Part shown: positions 26,919 to 36,771 of the stretch, one piece after another | Layout: each line of letters begins with the position of its first letter | Numbering within the stretch: position 1 is the first letter of the stretch | Source: Chitinophagaceae bacterium | Lineage (GTDB): Bacteria > Bacteroidota > Bacteroidia > Chitinophagales > Chitinophagaceae | Direction of reading: 5' to 3' | Length of the DNA stretch: 42,549 nucleotides | NCBI GenBank assembly: GCA_025923075.1 | Contig: JAICGN010000028.1 | Span: forward strand, 1 to 42,549 | The notes under the pieces: generated by a model | What the model was told of the DNA's origin: nothing | What the model saw: the letters and a program-made list of their open reading frames with translations, nothing else | Database searches by the model: none | Translations under genes and position numbers: made by a program

Positions 26919-29354
26919 TCACTCTGTTCGTAATGACTTCACAGGATTAGTAATTGCCGCCTTCAATGCTTTTAAACCCACAGTAAATAATGCGACAAGC
27001 AATGCCAACGCGCCAGCGACGACAAAAATCCACCAGTATATCTTGGTACGATAAGCAAAATCACTGAGCCAATTACTCATCAACCACCACGCAACAGGAA
27101 TCGCAAGCAAAGAAGCGATCAATACGAGTTTAATAAAATCCTTTGACAGCATAGTTACGAGCGCCGAAACCGATGCGCCTAATACTTTCCGGATACCGAT
27201 CTCCCTGATCCTTTGTTCGGCTGCATATGTAGCCAATCCAAAAAGGCCAAGACATGCGATCAGAATTGTAAGCCCGGCAATAACAAGGAATATCACCTGG
27301 CGCTTCTGATCGTCACGATAAAAATTGTCCCATTGTTTATCCAGGAAATTGTATTCAAAAAGATGATTAGCGTCTACTTTGTGTAAAACATTCTCAAGTT
27401 GCTGCAAGGCTTGCTCAACATTGCTGGTATTAAGTCTTACCGTAAAATAATCAATATTATGAACAGGGTTGCTGCGATAGGCAAGTATCAATGGCGCTAC
27501 CTTCTCCCTTAAAGAACGGAAATTGAAATCTTTTACAATCCCAACCACTCTTGGCCTGAACGGTGCAGCAAGATTGGATACATTTCCACTAAAATCAACA
27601 GATGGAATCTCTATTAGATTCCCGGAAGGTTCTTTAATGCCAAGCATTTTCGCAGCAGTTTCATTGATCATAACAGCGGATGAATCCGCAGCGCTGGCTG
27701 AAAAATTTCTTCCGCCTATCAGGCCGACTTCAAATGTCTTGAGAAATTGATCATCTGCTGCCATATAAAACATATCATTCTCCACATTACCGGAACCCTG
27801 GCTCTTTACTTTAACTTTTGGAATTATTTTCCATTCACCAGGCACCCGGGAAGTAACACTTACTGATTTCACATTGGGAATCTTTGCATACTCAGCTTTT
27901 ATTGTTTCCGCTCCACGACGGACAGCCCCACTATTAATATCAACGACAAGCAATTGCTCTTTATTAAAACCCATATCAGCAGTATCTACATATTTCATTT
28001 GCATGAAAACAACGATCGTAGAAACGATCATAATAATGGAGAGGAAAAATTGGAAAACTACCAATCCTTTCCGCAGTGATAAGTGGGTTTTGCTTTGCTG
28101 AATTTTGTTTTTCAACAACAACAAGGGTTTTAGCCGGGATTGAAATAGCGCCGGGTAAGCCCCCGCAAATAATCCTACAACAAGAACGGCGGCTATAATG
28201 CCAAACCATATACGTGGATCGGTTGTCACTCCCAGGTCCAATTGTTTTTCTGTAAATGCATTAAAGGCAGGAAGTAACAATTTTGTCACTCCTAATGAAA
28301 GTATCAGGGCAATGATGGCGATTAAAAGTGCTTCTGAAAGAAACTGACCAATAAGATTGCTTCGAAGTGCACCGGTCACCTTACGTACAGCAATTTCTTT
28401 TCCACGGTTGGCAAACCTGGCCGTCGTCAGATTCATATAATTGATGCAAGCGATCAGTAAAACAAACAATGCAACGATAGAAAACACGTAGATATAAGAA
28501 AGATTACCTTTTCTTTCAGCAGGATTACCTTCTATACCAGCAGAGTAAAAATGAATAGCTGTTAGAGGTTGTAAGCTAAAACTGCGCTTTACCTTATTAT
28601 CGGTTCGGTTGGCCACCACTAATTGATTCAATTTTTGAGTTGTCTTTTCAACGTCAGCTTTTTTATCAAGGGTTAAGTAAGTGGTGTAATTATTCGAACT
28701 CCAGTCACTGGCGATAAAGTCCTCGTAACGTTGTCCGCTCAAACTGCTTTCAGAAAAAAGAAGATTGAAGGATATGTGCGAGTTTGATGGAAAATTTTGC
28801 AAAATACCAGTAATGGTATAAGGCACGCTGTCGGCATCGGTTTGCAATGTTCGGCCAACAACAGAGCTTACTCCAAATATTTTCTCAGCGGTCTCTTCCG
28901 TAAGTATCACCGAATTAGGCGCCGTTAAAGCCGTCGCCCTGTTACCTTCTATTAGTTTAAAATCAAAAACCTGTAAGAGTTCAGGGTTGGCAGCAGAGAA
29001 AGATTCATAAAAAGTATTGGTTGTTGCAGGATCAGATACGTTTACCCTTCCAAAAGTGGTGAACCTTGCTGCTTTTTTTACCTCAGGTATACTAGCCGGC
29101 GATTGTTCCGCAATTTTATATCCGACTGCGGCTACTTTTGATTCTTTGCCTTCCGGCGAAACTTTTGTTTCAACAACCCGGTAAGTGTTGCCTGCGTTCT
29201 TATGAAAGCTATCATAAGTTAATTCATCAAAAACATATAAAGCGATCAGCAGGAAACAAATTAGCCCCAATGTCAATCCAAAAATATTAATGAAAGAATA
29301 AGTTTTGTTTCTCCAAAGGTTTCGCAGAACGATCTTGAAATAATGTTTTATCAT
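26919..29354 (-). CDS. FtsX/MacB-type ABC permease, gene 12 of the array
   Basis: 811 residues, complete, start MIKHYFKIVL and end NPVKSLRTE, closed by TGA where most members use TAA. Coupling motifs are RGKEIAVRKVTGA (317-329), with A in place of the usual G, and QRIREIGIRKVLGA (714-727). LKPLLLLKN (408-416) ends the first half. Periplasmic domain 1 has SLQPLTAIHFYS (260-271). Periplasmic domain 2 has VTSRVPGEWK (500-509), IGGRNFS (546-552), VMINETAAKML (561-571) and IVKDFNFRSL (606-615). These match gene 5, as do the P-x-P-R-V-V-G-I lead-in and the I-D-Y-F/Y segment near 634-637. It is 10 nt after gene 13. Confidence 0.97.
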   Translation of the reverse strand: MIKHYFKIVLRNLWRNKTYSFINIFGLTLGLICFLLIALYVFDELTYDSFHKNAGNTYRVVETKVSPEGKESKVAAVGYKIAEQSPASIPEVKKAARFTTFGRVNVSDPATTNTFYESFSAANPELLQVFDFKLIEGNRATALTAPNSVILTEETAEKIFGVSSVVGRTLQTDADSVPYTITGILQNFPSNSHISFNLLFSESSLSGQRYEDFIASDWSSNNYTTYLTLDKKADVEKTTQKLNQLVVANRTDNKVKRSFSLQPLTAIHFYSAGIEGNPAERKGNLSYIYVFSIVALFVLLIACINYMNLTTARFANRGKEIAVRKVTGALRSNLIGQFLSEALLIAIIALILSLGVTKLLLPAFNAFTEKQLDLGVTTDPRIWFGIIAAVLVVGLFAGAYPALFQSRLKPLLLLKNKIQQSKTHLSLRKGLVVFQFFLSIIMIVSTIVVFMQMKYVDTADMGFNKEQLLVVDINSGAVRRGAETIKAEYAKIPNVKSVSVTSRVPGEWKIIPKVKVKSQGSGNVENDMFYMAADDQFLKTFEVGLIGGRNFSASAADSSAVMINETAAKMLGIKEPSGNLIEIPSVDFSGNVSNLAAPFRPRVVGIVKDFNFRSLREKVAPLILAYRSNPVHNIDYFTVRLNTSNVEQALQQLENVLHKVDANHLFEYNFLDKQWDNFYRDDQKRQVIFLVIAGLTILIACLGLFGLATYAAEQRIREIGIRKVLGASVSALVTMLSKDFIKLVLIASLLAIPVAWWLMSNWLSDFAYRTKIYWWIFVVAGALALLVALFTVGLKALKAAITNPVKSLRTE

Positions 29355-29364
29355 AACGGTAAGT

Positions 29365-31722
29365 TTACTCTGTTTTTAATGATTTTACCGGGTTTGTAAT
29401 TGCTGCTTTAACAGCCTGGTATCCTACTGATATTATCGCAATAAGTAATATGCATACCGATGCAATTATGTAGATACTCCATTTTATTTCGGTATGGAAC
29501 ATATACCCTGAAAAGTATTCCCTGACAAGCCACCAGGAGATTGGTAAGCCAATAAATAAACTAAGTATGATCAGGTTTGTAAACTCACTACAAAGCATGA
29601 TCGCAAGATTCCCAACGGAAGCTCCCATCACCTTTCGAATCCCTAACTCTTTGGTTCTCCTTTCTGCGGTGAAAGTTGCTAAACCCAATAGACCAAGGCA
29701 TGAAATGAAAATGGCTATTACTGTAAAGCTTAAAGAAAGTTTTCCTATTACCGCTTCTGTCCGGTATTCCCTGTTAAAAACATCATCAAGAAAAGTATAT
29801 TCAAAAGGGTAATCAGGATTATGCTCCCGGAATATTTGACGAACCTGCCCTATAAGCGTGGGCAAAGGTAATCCACCACTTATTTTAATAAAGTAATGAG
29901 AACCGACATTTTCAGAATACATGAATATGAGTGGCTGAATGCCGAACCTCAAATTGTCATTGTGAAAATCATCTGTTATACCAATTATTCTCCCTTTTCC
30001 ATTCCACATTTCAAGTTCCGTTCCCACTGCGTTATCCAGGCTCAATCCCATTGTTTCCATTGCCTTCTTGTTAATGATATAATTGGATGCGTCATTGCTG
30101 CTTATAAAATTTCTTCCTGACAGCATGTTAATGTTCATCGCAGGAATGAACCCTGTGTCACAGCGATATATCTTAAACGTAATAGAAGAGTTATTGGGCC
30201 TACCTTTCCATACAGGGTCTGTTGTAGTAATGGGAATGGTGAATATATTGTTTCCCCCAAAAGCAACATTCTTTACTGCAGGTAATTGTTGTAAATCATT
30301 TTTTATTGCCTCGTAGTTTTTGACAATTCCTTCATTCTGGTCGACGACGATGATATTGTCTTTATTAAATCCCAGGTTTTTTTCGCTGATAAAACCTATT
30401 TGTTTATACACTGCAATACTACCTACGACCAATATTACTGAAGCAGTAAACTGTACAACTACAAGAAATTTGCGAAGGACATTTCCAGAGAGTCCAGGTT
30501 GAGCAGTTCCTTTCAGTACTTTAACAGGATTGAATCTGGACAAAATAAAAGCCGGATAACTCCCTGCCAATAGCCCGGAAACAATTGTAATACTTAAAAT
30601 TCCCAGTACAAACACAGGATTGGTTAAGTCTAAACGAATAGACTTGCCCGTCACATCGTTAAAGAATGGAAGCAATAACTTCACCATAACTACTGCAAAG
30701 AGCATGGCAATGAAGGATAAAAACACGGCTTCGGTAATAAACTGAGCTATGAGTTGAAACTTTTGAGCACCTACTGATTTTCTTACTCCTACTTCCCGGC
30801 TACGGTTTGTTGATCTTGCGGTTGAAAGGTTCATGAAATTAATGCATGCCATCAGAAGAATAAGGATAGCCACGATACTAAAAAGGAAAACTTGCTGAAT
30901 CCTTCCTCCAGCTTTCTTTCCGTTTTCAAATTCAGAATATAGCCGGGACGCTGCATAGGGAAAAAGAAATGAAGTGGTCGAACAGTCAGAGCAATTCTTT
31001 TTAATTAGGTTAATAAGTTTGTTGTTCGCCTGGTCGACCATTGTGACCGATCTCAGCAGCACTACTGTTCGTGTACCGCCGCTTTTCCAAATTTGTGTCC
31101 ATGGATTTTCCTTAATAAAAAGTTCAAAGGGGATCACAAACTCAAATCGAAGTGTTGAGTTTTCAGGAATATCGGCAAAAACGCTGCTTATCATCAGCTC
31201 ATATTTTTGTCCTACCGACAATGTTTTGCCTATCGGGTCTTCATCTTTGAACAATTTATCTGCAAGGCTTTTAGAAATAGCAATTGAATTATTACCCTTT
31301 AACGGCTCTACAGCATTTCCATTTACTATTGAGAAACTAAGTATTTTGAACAGTGTTGAATCTGCGTAAATACCATTCTCGTTGAACGCGCGGGTTTCGT
31401 GTTTCACTAACAATTCTGATTCCATGCTGTACTGGGCGGCTATTTCTACTTCAGGTACTTCACTTTTTATTACATCTTTTAATTTGGCCGGCGTAGCAGG
31501 ATAGGTTTCTATCCTTCCATCGGGGTGTTTATTATTGATAAGGACCTTGAAAATGCGGTTTGCGTTTGAATGAAACCGGTCATATGAGAGTTCATCATAC
31601 ACCCAGAGGAATATAAAAATACCTGACAGGAGACCGATTGTAAGACCGAAAATATTAATAGCAGAATAACCTTTATTTTTCCAAAGACTACGCCATGCGA
31701 TCTTAAAATAGTTTCTTATCAT
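29365..31722 (-). CDS. FtsX/MacB-type ABC permease, gene 13 of the array
   Basis: 785 residues, the shortest complete member. It starts MIRNYFKIAW and ends NPVKSLKTE, the only complete member with K for R in the tail. Coupling motifs are RSREVGVRKSVGA (307-319) and RRTKELGIRKVMGA (688-701). FNPVKVLKG (397-405) ends the first half. Periplasmic domain 1 carries a C-x-x-C pair (C244, C247, in NCSDCS), which no other member has at that place. Periplasmic domain 2 has WKGRPN (505-510), LSGRNFI (534-540), YIINKKA (548-554) and TDDFHNDNL (583-591); N-K replaces the usual N-E after I-I. The 175-nt spacer upstream carries a palindrome and a decayed tail. Confidence 0.97.
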   Translation of the reverse strand: MIRNYFKIAWRSLWKNKGYSAINIFGLTIGLLSGIFIFLWVYDELSYDRFHSNANRIFKVLINNKHPDGRIETYPATPAKLKDVIKSEVPEVEIAAQYSMESELLVKHETRAFNENGIYADSTLFKILSFSIVNGNAVEPLKGNNSIAISKSLADKLFKDEDPIGKTLSVGQKYELMISSVFADIPENSTLRFEFVIPFELFIKENPWTQIWKSGGTRTVVLLRSVTMVDQANNKLINLIKKNCSDCSTTSFLFPYAASRLYSEFENGKKAGGRIQQVFLFSIVAILILLMACINFMNLSTARSTNRSREVGVRKSVGAQKFQLIAQFITEAVFLSFIAMLFAVVMVKLLLPFFNDVTGKSIRLDLTNPVFVLGILSITIVSGLLAGSYPAFILSRFNPVKVLKGTAQPGLSGNVLRKFLVVVQFTASVILVVGSIAVYKQIGFISEKNLGFNKDNIIVVDQNEGIVKNYEAIKNDLQQLPAVKNVAFGGNNIFTIPITTTDPVWKGRPNNSSITFKIYRCDTGFIPAMNINMLSGRNFISSNDASNYIINKKAMETMGLSLDNAVGTELEMWNGKGRIIGITDDFHNDNLRFGIQPLIFMYSENVGSHYFIKISGGLPLPTLIGQVRQIFREHNPDYPFEYTFLDDVFNREYRTEAVIGKLSLSFTVIAIFISCLGLLGLATFTAERRTKELGIRKVMGASVGNLAIMLCSEFTNLIILSLFIGLPISWWLVREYFSGYMFHTEIKWSIYIIASVCILLIAIISVGYQAVKAAITNPVKSLKTE

Positions 31723-31800
31723 AGCTATATTTTATGGTGTCAACATTTGTAATTCTATTTATCGTCCCTTCCGCCTCAGGCGAACTCTTGTACTATATCA

Positions 31801-31820
31801 ATTCTGTTCATCAAACTCTT
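31801..31820 (-). pseudogene. Probable decayed tail remnant of a lost array member
   Basis: The plus strand reads ATTCTGTTCATCAAACTCTT, which follows the family stop-proximal sequence ATTCTGTTCGTAAACTTTT (as in gene 2) with one inserted base and few changes. On the minus strand it would code K-S-L, an extra base, a stop in place of R, then T-E, so it is not functional. It is less certain than the fossil at 26867-26893 because it is short and needs a gap to align. Confidence 0.45.
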
Positions 31821-31851
31821 CCTGTTATGTACCTTTTATTTCCTCATAATC

Positions 31852-31871
31852 CCTGCCTGCCGGCAGGCAGG
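31852..31871. repeat. 20-bp perfect GC-rich palindrome
   Basis: CCTGCCTGCC is followed at once by its reverse complement GGCAGGCAGG, giving a loopless 20-bp palindrome that also contains tandem CCTG/CAGG steps. It lies 27 nt after the stop of gene 14. No U-run follows on the minus strand. Short GC palindromes of this sort are scattered in many Bacteroidota genomes; that is recollection, not something shown here. Confidence 0.8.
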
Positions 31872-31897
31872 ATTTTAAAATCTTGTTAATCGTGGTT

Positions 31898-34369
31898 CTA
31901 TTCTGTTCTTAATGATTTTGTCGGGTTTGAAATTGCCGCCTTTACTGCCTGGAAACTTACTGTCAACAACGCAACCAACAACGTACACAGGGCAGCAATG
32001 ATGAATACAGTCCAGTTGATATTTATTCTGTATGCAAAGTCTTCCAGCCATTTATTCATAAAATACCAGCCAACAGGAAATGCAATGATCGAGGCGACAA
32101 GAGTAAGTTTTAAAAAATCTTTCGACAATAGTGCAACAACATTCGGCACAGAAGCTCCCAACACTTTCCGGACACCAATTTCTTTCGTTCTTTTCTCCGC
32201 CATAAAAGCACTTAGGCCAAACAAACCAAGACAAGCAATGAAAATAGATAGTGCGGCAAATATGCTGAATATACTTCCGAGTCTTTTCTCTGAGCGGTAT
32301 TGCGCATCGAATGACTCATCCAAAAAACTATAATCAAAAGGTTCAGTGTTAGTAAAGGTTTTCCATTGCCCTTCTATTTGTTGAATAGTTCTGCTGATAT
32401 TTCCGCCTTTAATTCTTGCCACGATATTTGTTTCACCCCAACCGTAAGTTTTCGAAGATGGATGGAAAAGTGCAAAAGGAGTAATGGCATTCTGTAATGA
32501 TTGAACATTAAAGTTCTTCACCACTCCTATCACCTGGAAACGTGTATTATTACCACCGGGATATTCCAGCCATTTGCCTACCGGTTCCTTCCAACCGATT
32601 TGTTGAACAGCTTCTTCGTTAAGAATCACAGATGCTGAATCATTAAACTCTCTGGAAAAATTTCTTCCTTTAACCACTTTTATATTCAGAGTGGGTATAA
32701 AGGCGTCATCTACCATGAAAGAATTCAGGCCGATCTCTGCCGATTTTTTATCCCCTTCATCTTCAGGCTGGTAAGAATCTCCAAAGGTGTCACCCGAGGG
32801 AATACTGGTGGTGATCGATGCATTCAGAACACCGGGCATTTGTTTTATACTTTGTTTAAAAGTCTCCTCACCAGATGCTAACCGGTTAGTGCTTGAAATA
32901 ACCACAACATTTTCCTTATTAAATCCCAGGTCAGTATTACGAAAGAAATGAAGTTGCTTCAACACAACTATGGTTCCAATGATCATAACAGTGGAAATGA
33001 AAAACTGAAAAACAACTAACCCATTTCTTAAAAACAATGTCTTTTTTCCAGGTGAGAAAAGATTTTTTCCCTTTAATACTTGTACTGGTTTGAATGAAGT
33101 GAGATAAAATGCCGGGTAGCTGCCTGCGAGCAGCCCGACCAATATTGTTAATCCTATCAGCGAAATCCAAACCACAGGAGTAAAAGCAGTTTGAAAACTA
33201 ACCGGCTCTTCAATTATTAAAGAAAACCCTTTCAACAAAAGCAAAACCAATATAACAGCAATTACAGAAGAGATAAAACTATATAAAACTGCTTCTGATA
33301 GAAATTGTTTAATAAGCTGTCCTTTTGTTGAGCCACTTACTTTTCGTATACCTACCTCCTTCATCCTGTTTGAAGCTCTTGCTGTAGACAGATTCATAAA
33401 ATTTACACAGGCCAGCAGAATAATGAACAATGCAATACTGCCAAAGATGTAGATGTATTTGATGTTGCTGATGTGGCTAAGCCAGGGCAGGTTAATATTT
33501 GCAGAACGTAAATGCACATCAGTAAGCGGCAACAAATGAAAATCCCACTTACCGCCACTTTTGATGAATTCATCAAATGGTTTCCCAATCCGTCTGAATC
33601 CATTTGCCGCCTGCACCCTGACGACAGCCGGGAATTTTGATTCTATTTTTTGGATAGCTGCCCTATCTGTTGGCACATTTGGCTTCAATTTCACATAACA
33701 AACCATTAGTCGCCAAACCCAACTCCAGCTAAATCTTTTCACAACAGGGAAATCAGCAATCGGCGTAAGAAGCTCAAATTGAATGGATGAAGAGGATGGA
33801 ACATCTTTTAGGACTGCAGTCACGGTAAAAGGCTGCTTGTCCTCTCTCATGGATAATGTCTTGCCAATCGCTTTTTCATCGCCAAAATATTTTTTGGCAA
33901 TGCTTTCTGTTATAACCACGGACCCGGGCTTCATCAGAGCTGTTGCCGCATCGCCTTCGAGAATTTTAAACCCAAATAGCTGCAAAAAATTTGAATCAAC
34001 GGCTAAAATATTTTTTTCAGTAAAAAATTCTGATCGGCCATTTTCCTCATACCGAACAACGATGTCATTGGGCTCATAAAACCGCGTATAACTCTCTATC
34101 TCGGGAATATTATTCGTTAACGCTGCACCAACAGGTGGCGCCGTGTTGCCACCCCAGAATTCCTGGCCATTCATATTGCCATTCAATACCACCTGGAAAA
34201 TGCGATTCGCATCCTTGTGAAATTTATCATAGTTCAGTTCATTCTGTATATAAATTACGATCATCAGGACACATGCGATACCAATGCTTAACCCCGAAAC
34301 ATTGATGAAGCCGCTTGTTTTATTGCGCATCATGTTTCGCCAGGCGGTCTTGAAATAATTTTTTATCAT
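31898..34369 (-). CDS. FtsX/MacB-type ABC permease, gene 14 of the array
   Basis: 823 residues, complete, start MIKNYFKTAW and end NPTKSLRTE with a TAG stop. Coupling motifs are RMKEVGIRKVSGS (335-347) and KRTKEIGVRKVLGA (726-739). FKPVQVLKG (426-434) ends the first half. Periplasmic domain 1 is long, with IPEIESYTR (88-96) and HLLPLTDVHLRS (278-289). Periplasmic domain 2 has TSIPSGD (521-527), VKGRNFS (566-572), VILNEEAV (581-588) and VVKNFNVQSL (616-625), with N where most have D. The GSTKGQLIKQFLSEA segment (346-360) and the PEIESYTR segment suggest gene 7 as closest relative. It follows gene 15 by 11 nt. Confidence 0.97.
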   Translation of the reverse strand: MIKNYFKTAWRNMMRNKTSGFINVSGLSIGIACVLMIVIYIQNELNYDKFHKDANRIFQVVLNGNMNGQEFWGGNTAPPVGAALTNNIPEIESYTRFYEPNDIVVRYEENGRSEFFTEKNILAVDSNFLQLFGFKILEGDAATALMKPGSVVITESIAKKYFGDEKAIGKTLSMREDKQPFTVTAVLKDVPSSSSIQFELLTPIADFPVVKRFSWSWVWRLMVCYVKLKPNVPTDRAAIQKIESKFPAVVRVQAANGFRRIGKPFDEFIKSGGKWDFHLLPLTDVHLRSANINLPWLSHISNIKYIYIFGSIALFIILLACVNFMNLSTARASNRMKEVGIRKVSGSTKGQLIKQFLSEAVLYSFISSVIAVILVLLLLKGFSLIIEEPVSFQTAFTPVVWISLIGLTILVGLLAGSYPAFYLTSFKPVQVLKGKNLFSPGKKTLFLRNGLVVFQFFISTVMIIGTIVVLKQLHFFRNTDLGFNKENVVVISSTNRLASGEETFKQSIKQMPGVLNASITTSIPSGDTFGDSYQPEDEGDKKSAEIGLNSFMVDDAFIPTLNIKVVKGRNFSREFNDSASVILNEEAVQQIGWKEPVGKWLEYPGGNNTRFQVIGVVKNFNVQSLQNAITPFALFHPSSKTYGWGETNIVARIKGGNISRTIQQIEGQWKTFTNTEPFDYSFLDESFDAQYRSEKRLGSIFSIFAALSIFIACLGLFGLSAFMAEKRTKEIGVRKVLGASVPNVVALLSKDFLKLTLVASIIAFPVGWYFMNKWLEDFAYRININWTVFIIAALCTLLVALLTVSFQAVKAAISNPTKSLRTE

Positions 34370-34380
34370 GGCTTTCGTTT

Positions 34381-36768
34381 TTATTCAGTTCGTAAAGCTT
34401 TTACCGGGTTCGCCATCGCTGCTTTTATTGCCTGGAAACTTATTGTTGCCAATGCGATCAGCAATGCGATTGCGCCAGCCAACAGAAAAAGCTCCCACCC
34501 AATACTTATCCTGAATGCAAAATCCTGGAGCCATTTGTTCATAAAATAATAAGCTACAGGAATCGCTATACCATTAGCAATAATTATAAGTTTCAAAAAG
34601 TCCTGGGATAATAAAGCAATAATACCGCCTGCGGACGCTCCTAATACCTTGCGAACTCCGATCTCTTTTATGCGTTGAGAAACGGCAAGACTCACAAGGC
34701 CAAGAAGACCGAGACAGGAAACAAATACAGACAACGATGCAAAGAAAATAATAAGACCTCTTGTTACTTCCTCTCTTGCATAAAAACGGGCGAGCTCATC
34801 ATCATAAAAGGAATACTCAAAAACATCGTTAGGATAAATCGCTTGCCATACCTCCGATATCTCCCTGATCTTGTTTTTAGCATCGAAAGTATTTAGCCTG
34901 ACAGCCGCTTGCTTGTACCGGGTTTTTAAAGAAAAGATAACCGTAGGTTCTATTCCAGAATAAAGATCAGTATTGTTGAAATCAGATACTATCCCCGTAA
35001 TTGTTGCGATTTTATTATCTGCATCACCAATCGTTAATTTCCGGTTCAGCGCTTCTTCCGGGTCTTTAAATCCCAGGGTCTTTACAAGTTTTTCATTGAT
35101 CAATACTTCCCTAATCGTATCTGATGCCACCGGTTTTCTTCCCGTTAAGAGTTTGATCTGGTAGGTATCCAAATAGTTTTCATCCGCGCTTCTTGAACGG
35201 ACTGGAAACTTTTCCCAGCCGCGATCATCAAGCTTAATTGATCCTCCCCACCCCTCTTTTGAAGAAGGTGGGATGCCTGAAAACGATATATTCTGCACAT
35301 ATGGCTTTTGTAAAAGCTGATTTTTAAAGACGGTCAAATTGTTATTTTCCGGGTTGGGAATTTTGATATGCAGGATCAGCTTTTTAGAAGAACCAATGTC
35401 TTTGTTATTGATATAATTTATTTGCTGAACGATCAAAATAGAGAAAGCAATAAGGATAAAAGAGATGCCGAACTGCATTACTACCAATCCCTTTCTCAAT
35501 GATATTCCCCCGCCAAATTCCTTGCTGTTCCCCTTAAGTGCATTTAGTGGATTGAACCACGCCACCACCAGAGAAGGATAAAAACCTGCAGTAAGCGTGG
35601 TAAAAATGACAAGTATAAAAACAAAGATCACAGTCTTAAAATCAAAGAATTGTTTGAAAGTTATTCTAACTGCAAGCCAATCATTCACTACCGGAGTGGC
35701 GATGTAGGCAAAAAACAGCGCCAACATAACTGAAACGCCAGATACGATAGCCACCTCGGTCATAAATTGCCAGAACAATTGCGGCTGCGAACTACCCAAT
35801 GTCTTTCTTATCCCTATTTCTTTAGATCTTCTGAAGGAGTGTGCGGTCGAAAGATTAATAAAATTGATACAGGCAATTACGATCAATAAAATACCGATCA
35901 ATGAAAAAAATAAGATCGTCGATTTCTTTATTTTTCCATTGTAATCGAGGTTAAAATGAACATCAGATAACTTTTGGAGATGAAACTGGTAATACCTGGC
36001 ATTCTCACCATAATATTTCTTAGAAAAAGAAGAGAACTGAGCCTCAAAAGTTTCTTTTGAAGTCTTGTTCTTAAGTGAAATATATGTTTCTTTCGATTTG
36101 GTAAACCATTGCCAGTCCTCGTAACCAAATTCCGGCATAATAGTTTTCATAGTTGGCAGCGAAATAAAAACTTCTGTTCTTAAGTCAGTATTTCCCGGTA
36201 TATCCTTCAATACACCTATGACTTTTACATCTTGCTTATTGTTGATGTTTAAAATTTGATTGATCGGGTTTGCCTCGCCAAAATATTTCTTTGCGTATTT
36301 TTCGGTTAGCACTGCCATATTCGGAAGATTCAATAAGGAAGCATTGCCAGCCTGCCATTGATAGTCGAAGATTTTAAAATATCCCTCATTAATAAAGGCA
36401 GCAAATTCTTTTTCCAGGTACCGATCAGGCGAACTGTTGCCTTTTGAGATACTGATGGTCATTTCATGCTGCCCGAGATATGCCGTGTGCTCGACATTTG
36501 AAAAATCGTTTTTCAACGTTTCATGTAAAATAAAAGGGCTACCCTTTTCATGTTCAATACCTTCATCAAGATGTAAATCCATCACAACACGGTAGATGTT
36601 TTTAAACTTCTGATGATAAGTATCAGTATCAACATGAAATTTTACAAATTGGAATATAATAATGCTCCCGAAAATACTTAATGATAAACCGGCTATGTTA
36701 ATAAGCGAGTAATTCTTGCTATTCACAAGTTTTCGCCATCCAGCCTTTATATAGTAGTTTATCATCAT
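34381..36768 (-). CDS. FtsX/MacB-type ABC permease, gene 15 of the array
   Basis: 795 residues, complete, ending NPVKALRTE, the only complete member with A in place of S in the tail. Two ATGs stand side by side at the start (MMINYYIKAGW); the second aligns with other members' first methionine, giving a 3- or 6-nt gap after gene 16. Coupling motifs are RSKEIGIRKTLGS (314-326) and QRIKEIGVRKVLGA (698-711). FNPLNALKG (405-413) ends the first half. Periplasmic domain 1 has HLQKLSDVHFN (263-273). Periplasmic domain 2 has LLTGRKPVASDTIREVLINEK (540-560), where no F follows A-G-R, and IVSDFNNTDL (593-602). It shares the S-D-T-x-R-E-x-x-I/V-N-E pattern with genes 11 and 18. Confidence 0.97.
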   Translation of the reverse strand: MMINYYIKAGWRKLVNSKNYSLINIAGLSLSIFGSIIIFQFVKFHVDTDTYHQKFKNIYRVVMDLHLDEGIEHEKGSPFILHETLKNDFSNVEHTAYLGQHEMTISISKGNSSPDRYLEKEFAAFINEGYFKIFDYQWQAGNASLLNLPNMAVLTEKYAKKYFGEANPINQILNINNKQDVKVIGVLKDIPGNTDLRTEVFISLPTMKTIMPEFGYEDWQWFTKSKETYISLKNKTSKETFEAQFSSFSKKYYGENARYYQFHLQKLSDVHFNLDYNGKIKKSTILFFSLIGILLIVIACINFINLSTAHSFRRSKEIGIRKTLGSSQPQLFWQFMTEVAIVSGVSVMLALFFAYIATPVVNDWLAVRITFKQFFDFKTVIFVFILVIFTTLTAGFYPSLVVAWFNPLNALKGNSKEFGGGISLRKGLVVMQFGISFILIAFSILIVQQINYINNKDIGSSKKLILHIKIPNPENNNLTVFKNQLLQKPYVQNISFSGIPPSSKEGWGGSIKLDDRGWEKFPVRSRSADENYLDTYQIKLLTGRKPVASDTIREVLINEKLVKTLGFKDPEEALNRKLTIGDADNKIATITGIVSDFNNTDLYSGIEPTVIFSLKTRYKQAAVRLNTFDAKNKIREISEVWQAIYPNDVFEYSFYDDELARFYAREEVTRGLIIFFASLSVFVSCLGLLGLVSLAVSQRIKEIGVRKVLGASAGGIIALLSQDFLKLIIIANGIAIPVAYYFMNKWLQDFAFRISIGWELFLLAGAIALLIALATISFQAIKAAMANPVKALRTE

Positions 36769-36771
36769 AAT

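Larger units (their letters stand above)
31723..31897. other. Longest spacer of the array (175 nt), with palindromes and a fossil
   Basis: It lies between the TAG stop of gene 14 and the ATG of gene 13. From gene 13 outward it holds CGCCT-C-AGGCG at 31772-31782, a decayed tail fossil at 31801-31820, and a 20-bp perfect palindrome at 31852-31871. A TTGACA at 31738-31743 on the minus strand is too close to the ATG to serve as a -35 box for it. No Bacteroidota-type promoter is evident. Confidence 0.6.

Noticed and set aside
31738-31743. TTGACA on the minus strand as a -35 box for gene 13
   Set aside because: It lies only about 15 nt before the ATG, leaving no room for a -10 box and leader, and this motif is not typical of Bacteroidota main promoters.
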